Notes: generated by a model not told the origin, from the sequence alone. DNA of 64,000 nt from Ignavibacteriales bacterium (GCA_026390795.1 JAPLFG010000001.1:62001-126000), one strand, 5' to 3'. Counted from the first letter of the stretch, positions 19,564-29,162 are shown. Program-made: numbers and translations.

Positions 19564-20315
19564 CTAATCTGTTTGATCTTACTGGAAAAACTGCAATCGT
19601 TACCGGCGCGAGTACAGGACTTGGTCAGGGCATGACCTTGGGTTTAGCTTCCGCTGGCGCTGATATATTATTGGTCGATCATGTCTCTTCTGAAGAAACT
19701 TTAAAAGAGGTTAATGACCTTGGCAGAAAAGCAGAACAGCTCGTTATCAACCTAATGGAAGATGGCGCTGTTCAAAAAACTGTAGATAAAGCATTAGATG
19801 TTTTCGGAAAGGTTGATATTCTTATTAATAATGCAGGCATAATAAGAAGAACTCCTGCAATCGACTTCTCTGAAAAAGATTGGGACGAAGTTATGAATCT
19901 TAATTCGCGTGTTGTGTTTTTTCTTAGCCAGGCAGTAGCAAAAGATATGATGAAACGGAAATACGGAAAGATAATTAGTGTTGCATCGCTTCTCAGTTTT
20001 CAAGGCGGCATTACTGTTCCATCATATTCAGCGAGTAAAGGTGCGGTTGCTCAGGTAACAAAAGCACTTGCAAATGAATGGGCAAAATTTGGGCTTAATA
20101 TAAATGCAATTGCCCCCGGGTATTTTGCTACTAATAATACAAAAGCGCTCCGCGAAGATCCTATCCGTTCAAAAGCTATTCTGGATAGAATCCCAGCCGA
20201 ACGCTGGGGAACTCCAAATGATTTGCAAGGTGCGGCAATATATCTTGCATCAAAAGCTTCAGATTATGTTAATGGCCATGTTTTGGTTGTTGACGGCGGC
20301 TGGATGGCTAGATAA
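19560..20315 (+). CDS. kduD: 2-keto-3-deoxygluconate 5-dehydrogenase KduD
   Basis: A 251-aa SDR enzyme that reduces 3-deoxy-D-glycero-2,5-hexodiulosonate (DKII) to 2-keto-3-deoxygluconate. It has TGASTGLGQGM for the dinucleotide, NNAG, the Tyr156/Lys160 pair (YSASK) and the C-terminal VNGHVLVVDGGWMAR typical of KduD. It overlaps the CE8-like gene by 4 bp and is 21 bp ahead of kduI, its pathway partner. Confidence 0.92.
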   Translation: MTNLFDLTGKTAIVTGASTGLGQGMTLGLASAGADILLVDHVSSEETLKEVNDLGRKAEQLVINLMEDGAVQKTVDKALDVFGKVDILINNAGIIRRTPAIDFSEKDWDEVMNLNSRVVFFLSQAVAKDMMKRKYGKIISVASLLSFQGGITVPSYSASKGAVAQVTKALANEWAKFGLNINAIAPGYFATNNTKALREDPIRSKAILDRIPAERWGTPNDLQGAAIYLASKASDYVNGHVLVVDGGWMAR

Positions 20316-20336
20316 ATTAACTAGAGGAAAATAAAT

Positions 20337-21170
20337 ATGGAAACGCGATATTTACCAAATCAAACGGGCTTTGCTCGCTTAACAACGGATGAGCTCCGCC
20401 CGGCTTTTGTTTTTGAAAATCTATTCGAGCATAATAAAATTTCTTTAACTTATCTTGATACTGACCGCGCAATAATTGGTTCGGCAGTTCCAACTGATAA
20501 ACCATTGAAATTAGAAAGCAGCAAGAAAGAAATGGCAGCTGATTTCTTCTGCGAACGCCGCGAAGTAGGGATAATTAATATTGGGAATGCTGGTTCTGTT
20601 TCGGTTGACGGAAAAGAATTTACTTTAGAAAACAAGGAGTTGCTCTACATTGGCAGAGGATCTAAGGAAGTTTTTTTCTCCAGTAAGAATTCTTCTCAAC
20701 CAGCATTATTTTATATTGTTAGTTATCCCGCGCATAAAGAATATCCAACTGTACAAATGACGAAAGAGAATGCCGATTCGCGTCAGCTCGGCACACAAGC
20801 TCAAGCCAATGTTCGGAAACTATCCAGATATATTCATAAAGATGGTGTTCAGAGTTGCCAGCTGGTAATGGGATTTACAGAACTTGCTGAAGGAAATGTC
20901 TGGAATACAATGCCTCCGCATACTCATCCTCGCCGCTCTGAGATATATCTTTATTTTAATCTCAAAGATGATAATATTGTTGTGCATTTGATGGGCGAGC
21001 CGCATGCAACAAGGAGTGTAATCATGAGAAATCGGCAGGCAATTGTCTCTCCTGCATGGTCGGTCCACAGTGCAGCCGGGACAAGTAATTATACTTTTGT
21101 CTGGGCAATGGGTGGAGAAAATCAGGCATTCGATGATATGGATGCAGTTTCTATGACTGAAATACTGTAG
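20337..21170 (+). CDS. kduI: 5-keto-4-deoxyuronate isomerase KduI
   Basis: A 277-aa cupin isomerase that converts 5-keto-4-deoxyuronate (from unsaturated uronates released by GH105 and lyases) to DKII. Metal ligands sit where they do in the E. coli enzyme: His195, His197 and Glu202 (PPHTHPRRSE) and His244 (WSVHSA). The N-terminal RYLPNQTGFARLTTDELR is a typical family opening. This is the last gene of the long + strand run; 530 bp of non-coding DNA follow. Confidence 0.95.
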   Translation: METRYLPNQTGFARLTTDELRPAFVFENLFEHNKISLTYLDTDRAIIGSAVPTDKPLKLESSKKEMAADFFCERREVGIINIGNAGSVSVDGKEFTLENKELLYIGRGSKEVFFSSKNSSQPALFYIVSYPAHKEYPTVQMTKENADSRQLGTQAQANVRKLSRYIHKDGVQSCQLVMGFTELAEGNVWNTMPPHTHPRRSEIYLYFNLKDDNIVVHLMGEPHATRSVIMRNRQAIVSPAWSVHSAAGTSNYTFVWAMGGENQAFDDMDAVSMTEIL

Positions 21171-21700
21171 AGGCATTAATATCTCCAGAAATTTTGATTT
21201 TAATGAAATTAAGTGAGATGTATTATTGGATAGACGTATTATATCGGTGATACTTGGCAAATTTGTAATTTTTGTATCTAAGTTGTTCTAAGAAAGAGGG
21301 AGAAGAGTAGATGTGGATCAGGTCTTGAACACAATTAGAATTTTTGAACTTATTGGTATTTTATAAAACATTAACGAGAATAATTTTTTTTAGGCGGTAT
21401 ATTTATTTTAATTCTTGACAATGATTAAAAAACTTATGAAATTACGTAAGCGATAAAGTAAACGATTAATTCAGAGCGATTATTCAAATTAATTTTATTA
21501 TTTGGTTATTAGTTGCAAAAATTTAAAAGCTATTCATCTCGATTTTTTGCACTTAATAGTGGTTCCTAAATTTTTTTCAGTCTTTACATAGAAAAATTTT
21601 TATTTGTTTTAGTATCGAATTATTACTCATTTCGGTGAGCACATAAATTAAGGCTACAATCAAATGAATCTTTAGAAAAGAACTACAAGGAATTAAATCT
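21171..21700 (+). promoter_or_regulatory. 530-bp control region ahead of the TonB receptor
   Basis: No gene is seen here. The stretch holds TTGACA at 21415-21420 without a convincing -10, a tandem pair of 12-base repeats (21446-21469), and an imperfect inverted repeat, TTAGTTGCAAAAA (21509-21521) against TTTTTGCACTTAA (21544-21556). Its length implies separate regulation of the outer-membrane receptor unit. I see no clear terminator after kduI. Confidence 0.5.
21446..21469. promoter_or_regulatory. Tandem operator-like repeats
   Basis: GTAAGCGATAAA (21446-21457) and GTAAACGATTAA (21458-21469) are direct repeats agreeing at 10 of 12 bases. GTAAACG is a familiar half-site shape for LacI/GalR-family proteins, and TAAACGATTA (21459-21468) is partly palindromic. 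A similar decamer lies between uxaE and uxuB. Binding by the LacI regulator of this locus is inference. Confidence 0.35.
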
Positions 21701-24700
21701 ATGAAACCAAAATTTACCAGTCTAATATTAATTCTCTTCTCATTTATAATATCAACAAATCTTTTTGGACAAAGTACACTACATGGAGTTGTAGTTGATT
21801 CTTTAACTCAAGAAGCATTAATAGGTGCCAGTGTTTCGATTGTTGGTACGGCACTTGGAAGTGCTACCAACATAGAAGGGGAATACAGAATTGTAAAAAT
21901 CCCCGCAGGTAATTACAATTTGAGAATCTCTTACGTTGGTTATAAGAGTAAGCAAATCCTGATTACTATTGGTAAAGAAAGCGTCATTAAATTATCGATC
22001 CAATTGCAGACTGATGTTATAATGGGAAAAGAACTTGTTATATCCGCACAAGCACTTGGCCAGGCCGCAGCTATCAATCAACAAATTAATTCTAATACAA
22101 TAATGAATGTTGTATCTGAACAGAAGATTCAAGAATTACCGGATGTTAATGCTGCTGAAGCAATTGGTAGATTACCTGGTGTCTCGATTATAAGATCCGG
22201 CGGAGAGGCAAATAGAATTATTTTACGCGGACTGAGTGATAAGTTTACAAGTTTTACTATTGACGGAATAAAAATTGCCTCAACAGATGCTACAAGTAGA
22301 GGATTAGACTTATCTACAATATCGCAAAGTTCTTTAGCCGGAATTGAGCTATATAAAGCATTAACGCCAGATAAAGACGCTGAAGCGATTGCCGGAAGTG
22401 TAAACCTTGTTACAAAAAAAGCTCCGTCTGAAAGAGAACTTACCGTGATTGCTAAAGGTAATTACAATGATTTAATGAACTCATTTAAACAATATGATTT
22501 TTCAGTTAAGTATGGTGAAAGATTTTTTGATAATTTACTTGGTGTTCAAGTTAATGGTAATCTTGAGCAAAAAATTCGAAGTAGTGAAAAAATAGACCTT
22601 GATTATGACCAAACTATAGTTAATCAAACAGATTACGTAATTAACAATTTTACTCTTGAATTTACAGACGAATTAAGAACAAGAAAAGGATTCAGTTTTT
22701 TGTTTGATTATGACACTCCCGATAATGGGACTATTAAATTGAATACTGTTTTCAATAGTACAAAAAGAGATTTTATGCTGCATTCCAGAGATTATCCTAC
22801 AGGTGGCGGTACAGGCGGATCAGTCACATATTCTTACAGGGATAGAGAACAAGAAATGAGCACTTTTAATACCGCGTTAACCGGGGATAATAATCTGTTC
22901 GATTTAAAAGTAAATTGGGGATTATCTTTTGCGCAATCAGTTGCAAAATTCCCGTATGATTATGAACTCGATTTTCTTGAAGCATCAACAAATACTTCGG
23001 GAATGAAGGCTAACTACCCGCGAGTAAAAACCAATCCGGAGGTTATTATTCCATTCGCTTGGAACAATTTTGCCAGCTCTACCTTATACAATGCTTATTA
23101 CCGTACACAGAATAATCTGGATAAAGATAAATCTGCATTTCTAAATCTAGCTTCTAATTATTCTTTTGATACTTGGTTAACGGGCGAATTAAAAGGCGGT
23201 TTAAATTACAAAGCTAAAACCAGAACAAATGCCAATTCTGAACGATACGCACCTTATTATTTGGGTTATTGGAGACCTTATGAACAATTAGATGATGGTA
23301 CCATTAGAGCCAAGGATCTAAATAATACTTATTTTGAAGATTTCTTCAAGAGATATCAAGCTAATCCCTTAATCAATACATTATCCTTGAGTGAATTTTT
23401 AGATTCTACGCCTCAATCGAGAAATATGTATGATCTCTATAATCTGTACCCCTTAATTGATAAGGATAAATTGCGTCAGTGGTATGAAATTAATAAAAAT
23501 GGTGTTGACAAAAATGGTAATGGAAAAGAATATTATAATGATCCTTCGGTAAACGCCAATTCTTATGATATAACTGAATCTGTAACATCCACTTACTTAA
23601 TGAATACTCTAAACATTGGTCAATCAGTAATTTTCATTGCTGGAGTAAGAATAGAGTCAGAAAACAATAATTATAAAAACAAATACTCAAAAGTTGACTT
23701 TACCGGATTCCCGGTTCCACTCGATGATACAAGAGACACTACATCATCCTACACTCAAACAATTGTACTTCCAAATTTTCACGTTAACATAAAAGCAACT
23801 GATTTTTTAAACATACGCCTCGCAGCTTATAAATCATTAGCAAGACCGGATTTCACAATGAGATTGAATTCATTTTTTGCTTGGCGGCCATCATTAGTAG
23901 GATCTGACAGACAACTTATTTTGGGTAATCCATTATTGAAAACAGCTGAAGCGTGGAATTTTGAAATTAATACTTCTTTTTATGGTAATGATATCGGTTT
24001 ATTCTCTATATCGGCATTTTATAAAGAGATTGACAATATGTATCACATGCTGACTCAGTTTAACACTTCTGGTAATACTATGATTGAAAGTCTTGGCTTA
24101 AATTGGAAAACTATTTTTCCATTAACTCAAACTTATCAATTAACGGCGCCTTATAATTCACCGAACCCTACTAAGGTTTGGGGATTTGAAATTGAACATC
24201 AGATTAATTTTTCTTTTTTGCCAGGGCTTCTAAAAAATATTGTGTTGAGTTATAATGCATCCCTGGTAAAATCCGAAACATGGCTTATAGGGGCTGTAAC
24301 TGATACAGTATTTGTACAGGTTCTACCTCCTCCATTTCCCAAAACACCTACTTATGTGCAGAGACCAGTTCAATTAAAACAACAACTGGAAAATCAGCCG
24401 AAGTTTTATGGAAACATTTCACTTGGGTATGATATCGGTGGTTTTTCCGGAAGAATCTCTATGTACACTCAGGCTGAATACAACAGTTCGTATTCGCCTA
24501 CAGGACGTGGAGATGCGGTTGTAAGCGGTTATACAAGGTATGATTTAGCTCTCAAACAAGTTCTTTCTGATAACTTATCTCTAATTCTTAATTTAAGTAA
24601 TCTATCTAATATTAAAGAAGATAGGTATATAAACAATCGTGTCAATGGTTACAAAATATTAAATACAAGTGAATTGTACGGACTAACTGCTGACTTTGGA

Positions 24701-24718
24701 GTCAAAATAACTTTATGA
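21701..24718 (+). CDS. TonB-dependent outer-membrane receptor, pectin locus
   Basis: A 1005-aa outer-membrane transporter. A signal peptide ending LFGQ is followed by a CarboxypepD-reg-like beta-sandwich (about residues 27-110, GVVVDSLTQEALIGASV), a plug domain (about 125-240, LPDVNAAEAIGRLPGVSI, ILRGLSDKFT) and a C-terminal beta-barrel. The plug resembles the Xanthomonas/Caulobacter carbohydrate-receptor type rather than SusC, and no SusD gene accompanies it. It probably imports oligogalacturonides or related fragments, powered by TonB. The following gene encodes a T9SS-secreted beta-helix protein and may be a functional partner. Confidence 0.85.
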   Translation: MKPKFTSLILILFSFIISTNLFGQSTLHGVVVDSLTQEALIGASVSIVGTALGSATNIEGEYRIVKIPAGNYNLRISYVGYKSKQILITIGKESVIKLSIQLQTDVIMGKELVISAQALGQAAAINQQINSNTIMNVVSEQKIQELPDVNAAEAIGRLPGVSIIRSGGEANRIILRGLSDKFTSFTIDGIKIASTDATSRGLDLSTISQSSLAGIELYKALTPDKDAEAIAGSVNLVTKKAPSERELTVIAKGNYNDLMNSFKQYDFSVKYGERFFDNLLGVQVNGNLEQKIRSSEKIDLDYDQTIVNQTDYVINNFTLEFTDELRTRKGFSFLFDYDTPDNGTIKLNTVFNSTKRDFMLHSRDYPTGGGTGGSVTYSYRDREQEMSTFNTALTGDNNLFDLKVNWGLSFAQSVAKFPYDYELDFLEASTNTSGMKANYPRVKTNPEVIIPFAWNNFASSTLYNAYYRTQNNLDKDKSAFLNLASNYSFDTWLTGELKGGLNYKAKTRTNANSERYAPYYLGYWRPYEQLDDGTIRAKDLNNTYFEDFFKRYQANPLINTLSLSEFLDSTPQSRNMYDLYNLYPLIDKDKLRQWYEINKNGVDKNGNGKEYYNDPSVNANSYDITESVTSTYLMNTLNIGQSVIFIAGVRIESENNNYKNKYSKVDFTGFPVPLDDTRDTTSSYTQTIVLPNFHVNIKATDFLNIRLAAYKSLARPDFTMRLNSFFAWRPSLVGSDRQLILGNPLLKTAEAWNFEINTSFYGNDIGLFSISAFYKEIDNMYHMLTQFNTSGNTMIESLGLNWKTIFPLTQTYQLTAPYNSPNPTKVWGFEIEHQINFSFLPGLLKNIVLSYNASLVKSETWLIGAVTDTVFVQVLPPPFPKTPTYVQRPVQLKQQLENQPKFYGNISLGYDIGGFSGRISMYTQAEYNSSYSPTGRGDAVVSGYTRYDLALKQVLSDNLSLILNLSNLSNIKEDRYINNRVNGYKILNTSELYGLTADFGVKITL

Positions 24719-24801
24719 AACTAATGGATAAAATTTTTCTTTAAAGGTATTATCTCATAAGCGAGAAATATTAATTAACTTTCATTAATCAGGAGGCAGT
24801 A

Positions 24802-26484
24802 ATGAACAAAAAGAAACTATCATTTATTTTTATCCTCATGTTGTTTGTGTCATCGTTGGCTTTCGGTCAAGTATTACAACTTAGACCATTTGATGGTACT
24901 CCGAGTTCATACATAATTGCTCAAATTAGAGCAGACACAACAGCAAACCATGGTATTCTTCCCACAAGAATTTACGAATTAACAAACGGAGGGGTTTATC
25001 TTTCAACTGAAATTCTTACACTTAACGGGACCAGTGTGAAACTACGATTAAGAGCACCGGCTGGACCCAAACCAATTATTTATTTATATCCAACAGGCAC
25101 CGGTGCAAATCCACAAAGACCTCCAGGAAATTTTGTTGTATTGAACGGCGCTAGTATTGAATTTACAAATATTGCTATTGCCGGAATCTTTGAACCAACA
25201 CCGACAGAAATAAACAATATGCAAGGTGGATTAATTAATACTACAGGAGTTGGCAGCAGAATTATTTTAGATGACTGCATACTTACAAACACTAATGGTA
25301 ACCACGTTAGAACCGGAAGCAGTACAAAATTAATAAAAGTAACCAATTGTATTTTCGCAAACATGGGTTCTTTAACAACATCAAACTTTGGAGCTGGAAA
25401 GGGATTTGATCTACGCGAACAAGCATGCGATTCATTGATTTTAGTTAATAACACTTTTACAAATTACCAAGACCGGGTAGTCCGTCATCTTAATCTTGCT
25501 ACTGGTAATACAGTGACAGGAATCTTAGGCTATGCTCTTATAGATCATAACACATTTTTAAATGGTATGGGATTCCATGGATTACTCTCATTAGGAAATG
25601 TTGGGAAAAAAGTACAGATAACAAATAATTTATTTGTAGATGCATTTGCCTTAGGTGCGGATTCACTCGATGTAACCCGCAACGTTGAGTTTAATAATAC
25701 AGGTGAAAAATATCCTAATGGACAAAATACAATGCCTTGGATATTTACGGCCCCTAACGATACTACTGTTTGGAAAGTCGAGAAAAATTACTACAGTACT
25801 TCAAATGCAGGTTTGGCTTTTTTCGCTGCTCATCCACGTCATTTTGAAGGTGCACAACTTACAAACCATATTTTATCTCGTTTAGGCAGCGGGGCAGCAA
25901 CAGCTTTTACAAAAATGACCAACTTCAGTTTAGTAAAAACTCCTAAGCTAATGATAAATTTGATGAACTATTATATTAGTCCAACCGGCGGTAATTACAC
26001 AAAGAATGTACCGGGGTATAATTATTTAGTTAATGATATGGATCGTAGAACAATTCAATATTATCGTGATACATTAAACTGTACATATGAAATTGCATAC
26101 CCGGCTTATCGAGGTGGAATAGGCGGCTATCCTGTTGGCGATCTAAACTGGTTTCCAACTCAAAAAATAGATTGGGAAAATGGTATTGGATTAGGAGTAG
26201 AAAAAACCGATGCATTGCCCACTACATATTCACTTTCTCAAAACTATCCTAATCCGTTCAACCCGACAACAATGATTGAATTCTCAATTCTTAAATCCGG
26301 TTTTTATTCATTGAAAGTGTACAACTTGCTTGGTCAAGAAATTGCAAGTTTAATGAATGGAGAATTAACTGCGGGCACTTACAAAACCGATTTCGATGCA
26401 AGCAAACTCTCTTCCGGTGTTTATGTTTATAAATTGAGTGGTCCAAATGTAAGTATCGCTAAAAAGATGGTATTGATGAAATAA
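24802..26484 (+). CDS. Secreted beta-helix protein with T9SS sorting domain
   Basis: A 560-aa exported protein (signal peptide ending AFGQ). Residues about 30-350 are beta-helix-like with repeated ILVNN/VTNCIF-type turns, resembling the DUF4957/DUF5123 group of pectin-locus proteins; this family call is tentative. The last 80 residues are a T9SS sorting domain starting QNYPNPFNPTT and ending KKMVLMK. It lacks recognisable polygalacturonase or lyase catalytic motifs, so it may bind polysaccharide at the cell surface for the receptor encoded 83 bp upstream, or be an uncharacterised enzyme. Confidence 0.7.
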   Translation: MNKKKLSFIFILMLFVSSLAFGQVLQLRPFDGTPSSYIIAQIRADTTANHGILPTRIYELTNGGVYLSTEILTLNGTSVKLRLRAPAGPKPIIYLYPTGTGANPQRPPGNFVVLNGASIEFTNIAIAGIFEPTPTEINNMQGGLINTTGVGSRIILDDCILTNTNGNHVRTGSSTKLIKVTNCIFANMGSLTTSNFGAGKGFDLREQACDSLILVNNTFTNYQDRVVRHLNLATGNTVTGILGYALIDHNTFLNGMGFHGLLSLGNVGKKVQITNNLFVDAFALGADSLDVTRNVEFNNTGEKYPNGQNTMPWIFTAPNDTTVWKVEKNYYSTSNAGLAFFAAHPRHFEGAQLTNHILSRLGSGAATAFTKMTNFSLVKTPKLMINLMNYYISPTGGNYTKNVPGYNYLVNDMDRRTIQYYRDTLNCTYEIAYPAYRGGIGGYPVGDLNWFPTQKIDWENGIGLGVEKTDALPTTYSLSQNYPNPFNPTTMIEFSILKSGFYSLKVYNLLGQEIASLMNGELTAGTYKTDFDASKLSSGVYVYKLSGPNVSIAKKMVLMK

Positions 26485-26505
26485 ATTAATTCCAATTATC
26501 AAAAG

Positions 26506-26532
26506 GCCCGACTTTCAGAAGTCGGGCTTTTT
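26506..26532 (+). terminator. Strong intrinsic terminator
   Basis: A perfect 9-bp GC-rich stem, GCCCGACTT (26506-26514) and AAGTCGGGC (26519-26527), with a 4-base loop is followed by TTTTT. It ends the TonB receptor/beta-helix unit, 33 bp before the next gene. Confidence 0.95.
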
Positions 26533-26564
26533 AAATTTATCTTTTCTGCATTAACGCGCCCAAA

Positions 26565-27635
26565 ATGAAACTAAAAATTCTTTTATTAATTTTAGTCACT
26601 TCACCGCTTTTAACCGCTCAAGAAATAAAGATTAAAAAGGAAGTACCAACTGATACTTCATTCACACTTATTGGTACCGCTCAAAAAATCGCAAAGGATT
26701 TCCCATTCGCTAGACTTGTTAAACAAGAATTACAGAACGGAGTAATTGAGAAAAAAAATGTTGTCTACTGTTCTTTAGGAGACAGAAAACTTCATCTTGA
26801 TATCTATTCACCTAAACAAAAAGATAATAAAAAATTCCCGGGCGTAATATTAATTCATGGCGGAGGTTGGAGATCAGGTGACCGTTCAATGGAAGCTCCG
26901 ATGGCTCAGCAGCTGGCACTTCACGGTTATATAGCTGCGACTGTTGAATACCGTCTTTCACCGGAGGCAAAATATCCGGCTGCAATTTATGACTTGAAAT
27001 CTGCGGTTAGATGGATGCGCTCGAACGCAAATAAATTTAATATTGATTCGAGTAAGATCGCTGTTTATGGATCTTCTTCCGGAGGTCATTTAGCAGCGTT
27101 TCTTGGTGCTACAAATGGTTTGAAAAAATTTGAAGGAACCTATGGTAATCTCAATCATTCGAGTAATGTACAAGCAATAATCAATATTGACGGTATACTT
27201 GATTTTACTGATCCGGCTGAAAGCGGTAAAGATAATGATCCCGAAAAACCTTCTGTTGGAAAACTCTGGCTTAGTTATTCATTCAAAGAGAGACCCGCAC
27301 TTTGGAATGAAGCATCCCCGTTAAACTATGTTGGTAATAAAACACCGCCAATTATTTTCATTAACAGTTCAATTGAAAGATTCCATGCTGGGAGAGAGAC
27401 ATTTATTGAAAAACTGAAGATTTACAATATATATTATGAAGTTCACACAATACCGGATACTCCGCATACATTCTGGTTGTTCCATCCATGGTTCGAGCAA
27501 ACCTATAAATTAATCTGTGCATTTTTAGATAAAGCTTTTAAGGGTAATAAGCTCACTAATAGTGTCAATTTGAAAACTCTATCATATTCCACTTTTAATA
27601 AAATGGTTTTATTATTATATAATTCGAGAAAGTGA
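26565..27635 (+). CDS. Secreted alpha/beta-hydrolase, acetyl-esterase-like
   Basis: A 356-aa serine hydrolase of the esterase/lipase (BD-FAE or acetyl-xylan esterase-like) type with a signal peptide ending LTAQ. The oxyanion motif HGGGWRSGDR and nucleophile elbow GSSSGGHLAA are clear; the catalytic His is probably in DTPHTFWLFHPW. It is likely periplasmic and may deacetylate pectin or xylan fragments, given the preceding locus, although a strong terminator separates it. The C-terminal 30 residues beyond AFKGN are not part of the fold I recognise. Confidence 0.78.
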   Translation: MKLKILLLILVTSPLLTAQEIKIKKEVPTDTSFTLIGTAQKIAKDFPFARLVKQELQNGVIEKKNVVYCSLGDRKLHLDIYSPKQKDNKKFPGVILIHGGGWRSGDRSMEAPMAQQLALHGYIAATVEYRLSPEAKYPAAIYDLKSAVRWMRSNANKFNIDSSKIAVYGSSSGGHLAAFLGATNGLKKFEGTYGNLNHSSNVQAIINIDGILDFTDPAESGKDNDPEKPSVGKLWLSYSFKERPALWNEASPLNYVGNKTPPIIFINSSIERFHAGRETFIEKLKIYNIYYEVHTIPDTPHTFWLFHPWFEQTYKLICAFLDKAFKGNKLTNSVNLKTLSYSTFNKMVLLLYNSRK

Positions 27636-27718
27636 ATCTCACTTCTTTTCAATTACTTACTGTAGTTCATCATTTAAAAATATTATTTTGCTTACAGATA
27701 ATTTTAAGTATAGAACTT

Positions 27719-28528
27719 ATGGGAAAAATTTACTTATCGACATTTATTCTTCTTCTTTGGGTGCAATCTTTGCCCGCTCAAAACGGAATTGTAAAAAGTT
27801 ATTATGCCGATGGAACAGTCCAAACCGAAGCATCATATGTAAACGACGTTCTTGACGGGGCTGTAATAACATATTTTTCAAACGGGAAAATTGAAACCGA
27901 GAAGAACTACAGCCAGGGAGTTCTTGACGGATATATAAGAGAATATTATTCGAGTGGATTAATGAAAGAAGAATATTTTATTAATAAGGGAGTAAAAGAT
28001 GGTTCTTATAGGAAATTTTTAGAAAACGGAGATTTGAAAGAACTTTCTGATTATTCCAGCGGAAAACTTGTGAGCCGTAAAATATTCGAAACCGTTTCAG
28101 ATTATAAAACTAACAGTGACAAAACAATTGCTGCCAAAGCTGATACAACTGTTGTTAGTATACCCGAATATGAAATTGCTAAAAAAGAAGAAGAAAAAGT
28201 TATACCTGAATTTGAGCCTGAAATATTATGTGATGTACAAATCTGCCCCGTACCTATTGGCGGAATGAAAGGTATTCAAAATATTCTCATCTATCCGGAA
28301 CATGCATTGCGCTACGGCATACAGGGAACGGTTACAATTATTGCGACTATTAATAGTTCCGGGGATGTGATTAAAACGCAAGTTCTAAAAGGTCTTGGAT
28401 ACGGATGCGATGAAGCCGCTCAAGAAGCGCTTCGAAAAACAAAATTTGTTCCGGGTATCAACGACAATAAAGCAAGTGAATGTAATGCAACAATTCTTGT
28501 CGAATTTAAGATCATTGATAAAAAATAA
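27719..28528 (+). CDS. YwqK/MORN-like repeat protein with TonB C-terminal domain
   Basis: A 269-aa exported protein. I chose ATG 27719 because it begins directly with a signal peptide (to LPAQ), whereas the GTG 87 bp upstream overlaps the preceding gene and adds no domain. Residues about 25-110 carry repeats of the form YY(A/S)(D/N)G....E..Y..G..DG seen in YwqK-type antitoxin-like proteins. A linker follows, and residues about 180-269 form a TonB C-terminal domain (YPEHALRYGIQGTVTI, ALRKTKFVPG). With no membrane anchor after signal cleavage, it is unlikely to energise receptors as TonB does. Its role is unknown. Confidence 0.7.
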   Translation: MGKIYLSTFILLLWVQSLPAQNGIVKSYYADGTVQTEASYVNDVLDGAVITYFSNGKIETEKNYSQGVLDGYIREYYSSGLMKEEYFINKGVKDGSYRKFLENGDLKELSDYSSGKLVSRKIFETVSDYKTNSDKTIAAKADTTVVSIPEYEIAKKEEEKVIPEFEPEILCDVQICPVPIGGMKGIQNILIYPEHALRYGIQGTVTIIATINSSGDVIKTQVLKGLGYGCDEAAQEALRKTKFVPGINDNKASECNATILVEFKIIDKK

Positions 28529-28535
28529 AGATTAA

Positions 28536-29162
28536 TTATTTACTTATTAGCAATTTGCTGCTCTGTTCAAAAAGCGTTTTTAATTCACTCTCTAATGTTC
28601 TTCCACGGTCTCTACCATACCAGAGATGAAGTTCTTCAAGAAATTTTTCTTTTTCCATCCCTTCATTTTTAAGTCGGGTTACAAGTTTCTGCGCTTCTTT
28701 TGGACGCGCTCCCCACTGGAATAATTCATTGCCATCTTCATCAAAAACAACAAGTTTCGGAATGCTTCGAGACATATTATCAGACAGATAGAGATCCATA
28801 ATATCTAAGTTAGAATCTCGCAAAATTATTCTAAGATTTATTAAAGGGTTACTCTCGGCAATTTTAGCAATGTAAGGAAGGTTTTGTGCTGAATCTCCGC
28901 ACCATGATTCAGAAATAACCATCCATATCTGCGGAGTAGAAATTTCTTTTATTAACCCGAGAAGTTCTTCATTCATTTTATATGTTCTTAAAATTCTAGA
29001 TACTCTCTGATAATTTAGTTTTACCATATGGAGATCTTCTTTCTCCTTGACTGTAAGGTTAGATAGATCTGATACTTCTGAATCTAATCTCATCTGCTCA
29101 AAATATTTAGAAAATGTTAAAGAATTATGCACTCTTTTATCTATAAAAAATTGATGAATCAT
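28536..29162 (-). CDS. Thioredoxin-like protein with single active-site cysteine
   Basis: A 208-aa cytoplasmic protein of the thioredoxin-like 'Thioredoxin_9' kind. The active site reads ESWCGDSAQNLP, so only one cysteine of the usual CxxC remains. SIPKLVVFDEDGNELFQWG supplies the cis-proline region. The N-terminal 70 residues are helical and the tail is charged. It faces the YwqK/TonB-C gene tail-to-tail, 7 bp apart. Likely a redox or bacillithiol/glutathione-linked function; the substrate is unknown. Confidence 0.7.
   Translation of the reverse strand: MIHQFFIDKRVHNSLTFSKYFEQMRLDSEVSDLSNLTVKEKEDLHMVKLNYQRVSRILRTYKMNEELLGLIKEISTPQIWMVISESWCGDSAQNLPYIAKIAESNPLINLRIILRDSNLDIMDLYLSDNMSRSIPKLVVFDEDGNELFQWGARPKEAQKLVTRLKNEGMEKEKFLEELHLWYGRDRGRTLESELKTLFEQSSKLLISK

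Noticed and set aside
27632-27718. N-terminal extension of the YwqK/TonB-C protein
   Set aside because: It starts at GTG inside the previous gene's end and would bury the signal peptide behind 29 residues.
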